DNA of 6,070 bases from an uncultured Alphaproteobacteria bacterium (GTDB taxonomy: Bacteria > Pseudomonadota > Alphaproteobacteria > Reyranellales > Reyranellaceae), in the NCBI GenBank assembly GCA_903929895.1, contig CAIYWM010000100.1, positions 1-6,070 on the forward strand, given 5' to 3'. The translations under genes and the position numbers were made by a program. The notes under the pieces are model-generated. The model was not told the origin of the DNA. It ran no database searches and saw nothing but the letters and a program-made list of their open reading frames with translations. Every line of letters starts with the position of its first letter. Within the stretch, counting starts at the first letter, position 1. Of the stretch, positions 1 through 5,670 are shown one piece after another.

Positions 1-1
1 C

Positions 2-871
2 CAGGAGAATTACGGCACCGTGTCGCGCGCGCGGGGCGCGCGCCTCAATGCAATCGAGATCGCGACCTGTGGCGCGCTTGTCTTCGGCCGCTTCACCGCT
101 CCAGGAAGGCGCGACTCGCTTGAGGAATTCCTCGGTCCCGGCTTCCCCATTCTAGCGGCCCTGTCGCAATCGAGGTCCGGCTCGCGGACCCTCTCGATGC
201 CCGTTGCAGCCAACTGGCGGCTGAACATTCACATCAACCTCGACGACTATCACATCGTGGCCATCCATCCGACGACCTTCGGCAGGAACGGCTATGTGCG
301 GCGGGAAGACATCAGTTATGCCCGCTTCGGTCTCCACAGCGCCCTTCTCGGCACCAGCAAGCCGGACGCCTTCGCGGCAATGGCCGCCGCCTGTGCCGAC
401 GGCTCCTTCAGGGCGACGCACTACTGCACCTTCCAGATCCTGCCGAACCTGATCGTTTCTCTGTTTCGTTCTGACGGCGAATTCTTCCATTGCTACGTCC
501 AGCAATCGGTTCCCGTGGCGCACGACCGATCGGTCCAGCGAATCTGGGTTCATCCCGCACCCTTTCCAATCGACCATTCCTCGTTGATTCGCTGGACGCG
601 GCCACTGAGCGATCCCATCCGCAACCGGCTGCTTTTGCACTACGTGCGCCGGGTCGGACGCGAAGATGCGTCCGCCTGTGAGCGTTTGCAGGAGGTCGCG
701 CACCAGGTTGACAAGCCCCCCTTCCTGTCGGCTGTCGAGGAACGAATCGGCTGGTTCGAACAGTCCTACCGGCAGCTCATCGTCGAGGGAGCAGAGACGC
801 AGAAGTATATAGATCTGCATTTGCCAGATGAACCACTACAGAGGCCCGCGTTGAGTCGAACTGAACCATAG
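2..871 (+). CDS. Rieske non-heme iron oxygenase, alpha subunit, catalytic domain (5' end outside window)
   Basis: Large subunit of an aromatic-ring-hydroxylating (Rieske) oxygenase, a cytoplasmic enzyme that adds O2 to an aromatic or related substrate using electrons from a reductase/ferredoxin. The frame is open to the left edge, so the GTG at 20 is not the real start; the Rieske [2Fe-2S] domain with its CxH and CxxH pairs must lie upstream. The first visible part ends in CGALVFGRF, like the CG-LVFV strand that closes the Rieske domain. The catalytic domain follows: NWRLNIHIN, then LDDYHIVAIHP with a bridging Asp at 242-244 and iron-ligand His at 251-253 and 266-268. The spacing equals Asp205/His208/His213 of naphthalene dioxygenase. 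The third ligand is probably the Asp at 665-667 in EDASACERLQ, matching the family's ED....E..Q pattern. No beta subunit, ferredoxin or reductase gene follows; the next sequence is a transposase relic. Substrate unknown. The family call is firm and the subfamily open. Confidence 0.9.
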   Translation, partial: QENYGTVSRARGARLNAIEIATCGALVFGRFTAPGRRDSLEEFLGPGFPILAALSQSRSGSRTLSMPVAANWRLNIHINLDDYHIVAIHPTTFGRNGYVRREDISYARFGLHSALLGTSKPDAFAAMAAACADGSFRATHYCTFQILPNLIVSLFRSDGEFFHCYVQQSVPVAHDRSVQRIWVHPAPFPIDHSSLIRWTRPLSDPIRNRLLLHYVRRVGREDASACERLQEVAHQVDKPPFLSAVEERIGWFEQSYRQLIVEGAETQKYIDLHLPDEPLQRPALSRTEP

Positions 872-907
872 GTTTCAGCGCGTTCTTTGATTGAACCGAT
901 AGCGAAG

Positions 908-1739
908 ATGATGCCGCCAGCGGGTGAAGCCCAATCAGATGTCCTACGTCTCGATTTCGACCGCTGCCTCAAACTGGCGTTCCACGGGCCGAGTGTTACT
1001 TCCGAAGCGCGCGGCCTGATGCGCATTTCCGAGTGACGCGCGATCGACGGGTGCACGGGCCGGACCGGGGCGGGCATGATTTGGCGTGCATGCAGCGCCA
1101 GCCCGTGCCCTGCTAGCTTGTCGGATACAAAGACGCCAACGGCAGTGGGCGATTGGTCCGTGCTTTTGCGATGCGGCCGCGAAGCCAGATGGGTCGCATC
1201 GTGCTCGATATGGATTCGTGCATCAGCCCGAGCCATGGCGAGCAGGAAGGCACCGCCTAGAACGCTCACTTTGCCTACACCTGCCACCCTCCGCTTTACC
1301 TTCTCAATCAAGTTCGGTGATCTGGAGCGCTAAGCGTTGCGCCCGTGCAACGCCCACTCTGCGGACAGTTGGAAGCACGAGTTCGAACCGATTGTGACCC
1401 GCTACCACGAACGGGACTTGCGAGCAGTGGATCAAGGAGGGCAAGAACGCACTCAGGTGGACGCGGCTGTCATGCTGCTCGTTCGCCGCCAATGCGGTGT
1501 GTCTGCAGTTGCACGCTCTGGCCTACAATCTCGCCAACTTCGCGCATCCGCTGGCTCTGCCTGAGATGGTCGTGTAGTGGTCGCCGACTTGCCTGCGGGA
1601 GAAGCTGATCAAGGTCGGTGCCAAGGTCGTGCGTCACGCCCGCTGCGTCATCTTCCGGATGGCCGAGGTAGCGGTGCCGAAAGAACTGCTCGAGAGAATA
1701 CTGCGGCTGATCGATGGACTGCGACGGCGACCAGCTCCG
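908..1739 (+). pseudogene. Decayed IS1380-family transposase
   Basis: Relic of an IS1380-type DDE transposase, readable only by switching frames. Pieces in order: 908-1036 (LRLDFDRCLKLAFHG, VTSEA; stop at 1034); 1072-1260 (GHDLACMQRQPV, LVGYKDANG, then GRIVLDMDS and SHGEQEG; stops at 1114 and 1258); 1261-1311 (HPPLYLLNQ); an extra base near 1312; 1313-1414 (FGDLER, stop at 1331, ALRPCNAHSADSW, RYHER); about two bases missing at 1415-1418; 1419-1739 (CEQWIKEGKNALRWTRLSC, LQLHALAYNLANF, stop at 1575, REKLIKVGAKVVRHAR, MAEVAVPKELL, ILRLIDGLRRRPAP). The family, from memory, is about 450 residues; about 275 codons remain. The first catalytic Asp (VLDMDS, 1207-1215) and the EQWIKEG region survive. 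The middle block, which normally carries the RADxAF aspartate, is deleted. No terminal inverted repeats or target duplication could be recognised. It cannot encode an active transposase. Confidence 0.88.
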
Positions 1740-1953
1740 GGATCGGACCGAACGGGGCGGATGCGCCGTCACCATGGGAGGAGTGCGTCTGAATGGCGAG
1801 CAGAAGAACAACATCGATGGGTCAAGCATCCTCTTGGACGGTGGACGCGACGGTACCACCGGGAAGACTTGCATCCGCCGCCCATGGCTTACTCACGACC
1901 AGCCGGAATGCTACCCTTTCCAGTGAAAACGGCGTGCATCTGGAGAGTGTCGG
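1740..1953. other. Gap between transposase relic and first SDR, no convincing gene
   Basis: This is probably the right flank of the insertion-sequence relic together with the leader of the SDR gene. The transposase frame runs on past 1739 without any family-like sequence. A 54-codon frame from ATG 1793 has an AGGAG-type site (1776-1783) ahead of it and ends at 1955-1957, so its TGA overlaps the SDR ATG as ATGA. Its product (begins MASRRTTSMG, rich in Ser and Thr) resembles nothing I know. It could be a translationally coupled leader or chance. I see no clear sigma-70 promoter or terminator. Confidence 0.3.
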
Positions 1954-2811
1954 ATGAAATCCATCGTCGTAACGGGCGTCTCGACCGGCATCGGCTACGG
2001 CACGGCTGAGGAGCTGATCCGACGGGGCTTCAGGGTCTTCGGCAGCGTCCGCACCGAAGAAGACGCGGCACGCCTTCAGCACACGTTCGGCGACAATTTC
2101 ACGCCGCTGGTGTTCGACGTCACCGATGTCGACGCCATCGGCCGGGCGGCCGCCGCTGTGCAGGACCAGATCGACGCGGACGGTCTCTTCGGCCTGGTCA
2201 ACAACGCGGGGATATCCGATCCCGGTCCGCTCTCGGCGCTTCCGCCCGACTCTCTTCGTCGCCATTTCGAGATCAATGTCGTCGGCGTCCTGCATATGGT
2301 GCAGGCGTTCCTGCCTCTTCTGCGCAAGACCACGGCAGGACGGCCTGGAAGGATCGTCAACATCAGCTCCGTCAGCGGGCGGATCGCCTATCCCTTTATG
2401 GGCGCCTATGCAGCCTCCAAGCATGCCCTTGAGGCACTCTCGGACTCGCTGCGGCGCGAGTTGCTGATCTACGGCGTCGACGTGATCGTGATCCAACCCG
2501 GTTCCATCGACACACCGATCTGGGACAAGGCGGCACCTCTGCGGACACGCTTCGAAGGCACCGACTATCATCCGGTCCTCAAACGCATGAATCTGTCCGA
2601 CGAGCGGCACACGGCGCTACCGGTGTCGGCCGTGACGCGTCGGATCGTCGATGCGCTCGTTCTCCCGAGGCCGAAGACACGTTACGTCATTCCCGACCGT
2701 CTGTTCCGCTTCTGGCTGCTGCCGCGCTGGCTGCCGGACCGCTGGCTCGACCGGGCGATCGACCGGCTGCTGAATTTCCAGAAGGTCCGCGATGACATCG
2801 AACGGCGCTGA
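1954..2811 (+). CDS. Classical short-chain dehydrogenase/reductase, probably NADP(H)-dependent (SDR 1)
   Basis: Cytoplasmic NAD(P)(H)-dependent oxidoreductase of the classical SDR family, 285 residues, interconverting an alcohol and a ketone/aldehyde; substrate unknown. The Rossmann cofactor motif TGVSTGIG is at residues 7-14, NNAG at 83-86 and the structural Asn at 108. The catalytic Ser139, Tyr152 and Lys156 lie in NISSVSG and YAASK. QPGSIDTPIW near 181-190 is the usual PG motif after strand 6. The second strand ends GSVR (Arg33) with no acidic residue, which in this family favours NADP(H). The long, Arg- and Trp-rich C-terminal tail (RFWLLPRWLPDRWLDRAIDRLL) resembles retinol/17-beta-hydroxysteroid-dehydrogenase-like SDRs, so a bulky hydrophobic substrate is possible (inference). 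GGAG at 1942-1945 lies eight bases before the ATG and supports this start. The 3' end overlaps SDR 2 by 20 bases. Confidence 0.95.
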   Translation: MKSIVVTGVSTGIGYGTAEELIRRGFRVFGSVRTEEDAARLQHTFGDNFTPLVFDVTDVDAIGRAAAAVQDQIDADGLFGLVNNAGISDPGPLSALPPDSLRRHFEINVVGVLHMVQAFLPLLRKTTAGRPGRIVNISSVSGRIAYPFMGAYAASKHALEALSDSLRRELLIYGVDVIVIQPGSIDTPIWDKAAPLRTRFEGTDYHPVLKRMNLSDERHTALPVSAVTRRIVDALVLPRPKTRYVIPDRLFRFWLLPRWLPDRWLDRAIDRLLNFQKVRDDIERR

Positions 2812-3580
2812 CATCCGACTGGCGCTGGTCACCGGCGCCGCCAGCGGCATCGGCGCGGCTTTCGCGTCCAGGCTGGCGGAGAGAAAGTTCGGGCTCTTGC
2901 TGGTCGACAAGCAGCAAGACGCGCTGATGGCCGTGGCGCGGGACATCGAGGCGCGGCACGGCGTGTCCGCCAAGCCAATTCGAGCCGACCTGGAGAACAC
3001 CGCCGACCAGGATGCCGTGATCGACGTCATCGAGTCGTCGCCGCGCCTCGACCTGCTGGTAAACAATGCGGGCTTCGGCGACCCACGCCTGTTCGAACAA
3101 GTCCCGCCTGAGCGACACGTCGCGATGCTGCAGGTCCACGTCATGGCGCCGGTCCGCTTCAGCCGGGCGGCCCTGCCGGCGATGATTGCCCGCCGGAAGG
3201 GGGCGATCGTCAACGTGTGTTCGTTGATCCAGTACATCGAGACCCCATGCAACTCGATGTACGGCACGACCAAGCTGTTCCTCGACGGATTTTCCCGGCA
3301 ACTCAACCTCGAACTAGGGCCGCTCGGCATCGAGATCCAGTCGCTGATCCCGGGCTATACGATCAGCAACTTCGGCGAGACGGACAGCTATAAAGGGTCG
3401 GGTCGCGCGGCGATTCCTGCCTTTCTCTGGGCAACCGCCGACTCGGTTGTGGAGGCATCGCTGCGCCAGCTCGGTTCGGGCAGACAGAGGTGCGTGCCCG
3501 GCCGCCTCAATCGCGTCATCGAGTTCGGCCTCCGGCGACGCCTCATTCCGCCGCGCATACTGCGCCGCTGGATCGCCTGA
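2792..3580 (+). CDS. Classical short-chain dehydrogenase/reductase, probably NAD(H)-dependent (SDR 2)
   Basis: Second SDR, 262 residues, clearly diverged from SDR 1 and so not a recent tandem copy. The cofactor motif TGAASGIG is at residues 14-21, NNAG at 91-94, and catalytic Ser144, Tyr157 and Lys161 sit in VNVCSL and YGTTK. Asp39 at the end of the second strand (LLLVDKQ) points to NAD(H), in contrast to SDR 1. The usual Asn of the catalytic tetrad aligns with His116 (LQVHVMAP); I recall His here in some SDRs of this subgroup (RxALPxM type), so it is not necessarily inactivating. IPGYTISNF near 187-195 replaces the PG-T pattern. The C-terminus is Arg-rich (GLRRRLIPPRILRRW). The start lies inside the end of SDR 1, with AAGG at 2782-2785 as a likely ribosome binding site, so co-translation is expected. 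Substrate unknown. Confidence 0.95.
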   Translation: MTSNGADIRLALVTGAASGIGAAFASRLAERKFGLLLVDKQQDALMAVARDIEARHGVSAKPIRADLENTADQDAVIDVIESSPRLDLLVNNAGFGDPRLFEQVPPERHVAMLQVHVMAPVRFSRAALPAMIARRKGAIVNVCSLIQYIETPCNSMYGTTKLFLDGFSRQLNLELGPLGIEIQSLIPGYTISNFGETDSYKGSGRAAIPAFLWATADSVVEASLRQLGSGRQRCVPGRLNRVIEFGLRRRLIPPRILRRWIA

Positions 3581-3599
3581 ACACGTGAGACGGCCGCGG

Positions 3600-4040
3600 T
3601 TAGTCTTTGTTCTGATGCTCCAGAACACCACTGCAGGCATCTTGAGGCTCCCCCAGAGGCTGGTGCGAGGCGCGGAGAATGAATTGCACTGGCCGAGTTG
3701 AGCGCGTGTCGGGAACTCCGAGATGTGGAGCAGAATGCCCTCGGCGAGCGCCTTACGTCGGGCCGGGTCAGTGGCGCGAGCGAATGCGTCGCACAGACCT
3801 CCGAACTTCGCATCGCACGGCCAACCAAACGAGGCCTTGTAGCAGGTGACGCCGGTGAAAGCCGACATGACGGGATCGAGCAAATCGGCGGACACCCAGC
3901 CGGTCATGAAACCGTGCGATCCGCTGGCCGAGAGCGCCTCGTTGCGCGAATGCCAGGCAATCACGGGCATACAGTGATCGGCTGAAGTTGACCCCAGGCG
4001 AGCCATTGCCGCGATTCCTGCACCGACTGTACAACGGCCC
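3600..4040 (-). pseudogene. C-terminal fragment of a family-5 ABC transporter substrate-binding protein
   Basis: The gap between SDR 2 and the thioesterase reads, on the - strand in one open frame, as the end of a peptide/nickel-type (SBP_bac_5, DppA-like) periplasmic binding protein. Recognisable parts, downstream from about 4027: VGAGIAAMARLG, then IAWHSRNEA, HGFMTGWVSADLLDP, CYKASFGWPCD, FARATDPARRKALAEG, PTRAQLGQCNSF and VVFWSIRTK near 3605-3632. These fit the family's W.RR, F.TGW..AD..DP, C.KAWFGWPCD, FA..TDP..R..LAE, P.GQ and VFW landmarks in the right order. About 140 codons of a normal 500 or more are present. The signal peptide and N-terminal lobe are absent, and the thioesterase occupies the place where they would lie. 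No stop codon ends the family-like part; the frame runs on into SDR 2 antisense, while a TAA one base out of frame (3600-3602) may be the old stop. Identified from memory of the family, without a search. Confidence 0.75.
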
Positions 4041-4066
4041 GCACAAGGAATCATGGGGGCAGCAGA

Positions 4067-4513
4067 ATGCCGGACGTGAAGGCGGCGAAGGACGAGCGGC
4101 GCGGGGATTACAAGTGGTGGATGCCGGTCGCGAGCCGGTGGTCCGACTGCGACGCCTACGGCCACGTCAACAATGCCGTCTACTACAACTGGTTCGACAC
4201 GTCGCTCACCACCCTCGCCATCGAGCGGGGTATCCTGCGGGCGCCGGGCCAGACGTCGATCGGGCTGTGCATCGCCAGCGGCTGCGAATTCCTGGCCCCG
4301 GTCGACTTTCCCCAGACGGTCGATGTCGGCATCCGCCTTGGACGCATCGGCAACAGCTCGCTGCGTTACGAACTCGCGATCTTCACCAGGGAAAGCGATG
4401 CGCCCGCCGCCGTCGGCCACTTCATCCACGTCTATGTCGATGCCGCGACCCGCAGGAGCGTGTCGCTTACCGAGGCACAGAAGGCAGCAGTGGCGGACCT
4501 TCTGGCGGTGTGA
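4067..4513 (+). CDS. Hotdog-fold acyl-CoA thioesterase (4HBT/YbgC-like)
   Basis: Small cytoplasmic thioesterase, 148 residues, that would hydrolyse an acyl-CoA (short-chain, branched or aromatic) to the acid and CoA. The signature RWSDCDAYGHVNNAVYYNWFD at residues 24-44 matches the 4-hydroxybenzoyl-CoA thioesterase/YbgC group. Asp29 corresponds to the catalytic Asp, and GHVNN opens the central hotdog helix. The rest alternates as expected for the beta sheet (CEFLAPVDFPQTVDVGIRLGRIG, then SLRYELAIF and GHFIHVYVD), and the length is normal. The start is the only sensible ATG before the motif, with a weak purine-rich GGGGG at 4055-4059. It lies directly beside the antisense transporter fragment, so its promoter may sit inside that relic. 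Together with the SDRs and the Rieske oxygenase it suits CoA-linked catabolism (inference). The exact acyl substrate cannot be read. Confidence 0.9.
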   Translation: MPDVKAAKDERRGDYKWWMPVASRWSDCDAYGHVNNAVYYNWFDTSLTTLAIERGILRAPGQTSIGLCIASGCEFLAPVDFPQTVDVGIRLGRIGNSSLRYELAIFTRESDAPAAVGHFIHVYVDAATRRSVSLTEAQKAAVADLLAV

Positions 4514-4549
4514 AGTTCAACCTTTGCGGTTCAGATTAATGACGCTGCA

Positions 4550-4573
4550 ACCGGCAAATGCATTGAAGCCGGT
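4550..4573 (+). other. Short inverted repeat downstream of the thioesterase gene
   Basis: ACCGGC at 4550-4555 and GCCGGT at 4568-4573 form a perfect 6-bp stem around a 12-base loop that itself contains the palindrome AATGCATT. It lies 36 bases after the thioesterase stop and 46 before the lipoprotein start. No T-run follows, so it is not a standard intrinsic terminator. It could be an attenuator-like hairpin or chance. Confidence 0.2.
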
Positions 4574-4619
4574 GGGTGACATCGCCTAGCCTGCTGCCGC
4601 GAACTTCGGGGGAGCGTAA

Positions 4620-5591
4620 ATGCGTTGGATTCTGGCTTGTTTGGGATTGGGAACGGTCCTCACCGGGTGCGCGAGCACTCAGCTCAACTACAATACTGCA
4701 GACCTTGCCTCGTCCCTCGGCTCCCTTCAGAAGCGACAGATTTTTTACAATCTGGCCCAGGCCCTCGATGACCCGGACTTCGTGCCCTCGCAGGTGACGA
4801 TCTCGATCGGCACCGCCCAGACGGCCAACGCGGTCAATCCGAACCTCACCATTCCCCTGAGCCCGAGTTTCGCCTCTGCAAGCCGAATCGCCGAAGGGGG
4901 GAGGAATGCGGGCAATCAGTTTACGGGGACGTTCACGACGGCCGCGACCGGACTCGGTATCCAGTTCGTCGATTCGTGGAACCAGAGCTGGACTATGGTT
5001 CCCGCCAACGGATCCAACCAGCTCAGGCGTCTCCGGGCGATCTATCAGTACGCGACCGGCTCCTTCCCCAACCTCGAACCGGGCCGGGAGATCAGCGAGG
5101 ACGAGGCGGAGAAGTTTTTCCTCTGCGAGTATCCCTTGCAGGCCCTGGCTGTACCGTCATCGCCGCCCGGCGACAACATCGCCTATCGACTGGAAGGCTG
5201 TCCGGAAAACGGATCCGGACCGCGTTCGCGGTTGATGTACGCCGACCCGAATTTCACGCAGGGCCCCAACTGCGTGATCTGCGTGGACGACCTGAAGTCG
5301 AAGTTCCCGCGACTCTATGTCAATCCACACCTGAAATACCGCTTCATCCACAGCGAGAAAGACAAGACGGACGACATGGTCAAGGTCGGCGAGCACGGCT
5401 TCACCTCGTTCTATGTCTGCGCATCCAGAAAGAGCAACTGCAGACGTGTCGCCCAACAGGAGCCGTTTGACGGGCGCAAGGCCTTCAGCGATTTCGTGCT
5501 GTTCGTCTACGAAGCCATGGCGGTGCCGGCCGGCGGTTCGGGGAGCGGCAAGTCTTCGGGAGGCGCCAACTTCGTCTATTCCGTGCGGTGA
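4620..5591 (+). CDS. Predicted lipoprotein of unknown function
   Basis: 323-residue exported lipoprotein. The N-terminus MRWILACLGLGTVLTGC is a short lipoprotein signal with lipobox LTGC (residues 14-17), so Cys17 should be lipidated; Ala18 and Ser19 give no inner-membrane retention signal, hence outer-membrane attachment is likely. After it comes a conserved-looking stretch (LNYNTADLASS, RQIFYNLAQALDDPDFVPSQV, 22-59) that I associate with uncharacterised alphaproteobacterial lipoproteins. A Gly/Thr-rich stretch follows (93-113), then WNQSW (120-124) and LRRLRAIYQYATG. The mature part has six further Cys (169, 194, 218, 221, 267, 274), including CVIC, so up to three disulfides are possible in the periplasm. 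The tail is Gly/Ser-rich (GGSGSGKSSGG). GGAG at 4611-4614 supports the start. I recognise no enzyme domain. The next gene, 79 bases on, is AhpD-like; a redox link is only a guess. Confidence 0.82.
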   Translation: MRWILACLGLGTVLTGCASTQLNYNTADLASSLGSLQKRQIFYNLAQALDDPDFVPSQVTISIGTAQTANAVNPNLTIPLSPSFASASRIAEGGRNAGNQFTGTFTTAATGLGIQFVDSWNQSWTMVPANGSNQLRRLRAIYQYATGSFPNLEPGREISEDEAEKFFLCEYPLQALAVPSSPPGDNIAYRLEGCPENGSGPRSRLMYADPNFTQGPNCVICVDDLKSKFPRLYVNPHLKYRFIHSEKDKTDDMVKVGEHGFTSFYVCASRKSNCRRVAQQEPFDGRKAFSDFVLFVYEAMAVPAGGSGSGKSSGGANFVYSVR

Positions 5592-5670
5592 TCCCGGCGG
5601 AACGCGCTAAAGCGTGCTCGTGCGTCGAGTGATCGCCGTATCGATCTTCATCATCTCCGGGAGAACGCCC

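Noticed and set aside
152..820. Long open frame on the - strand antisense to the oxygenase
   Set aside because: Its translation shows no family motifs, while the + strand has clear iron-ligand motifs; GC-rich DNA gives such shadows readily.
872..1953. Terminal inverted repeats or a target-site duplication of the insertion sequence
   Set aside because: I compared the flanks by eye (872-907 against 1740-1953) and found only weak matches, too poor to mark element ends.
1822..2610. 262-codon open frame on the - strand across SDR 1
   Set aside because: It is antisense to an SDR with all catalytic motifs and shows no recognisable domain of its own.
3988..4033. Promoter for the thioesterase gene (TTGACC at 3988-3993)
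   Set aside because: No acceptable -10 box lies 16-18 bases downstream; TGTACA at 4028 is too far away.
4041..4429. Upstream continuation of the - strand frame that carries the binding-protein fragment
   Set aside because: Family-like residues stop near 4040; beyond that the frame only mirrors the thioesterase gene, so it is not part of the relic.
5600..5618. Terminator after the lipoprotein gene (CGCGCT-AA-AGCGTG)
   Set aside because: The stem would need a two-base loop and a wobble pair, and no T-run follows.
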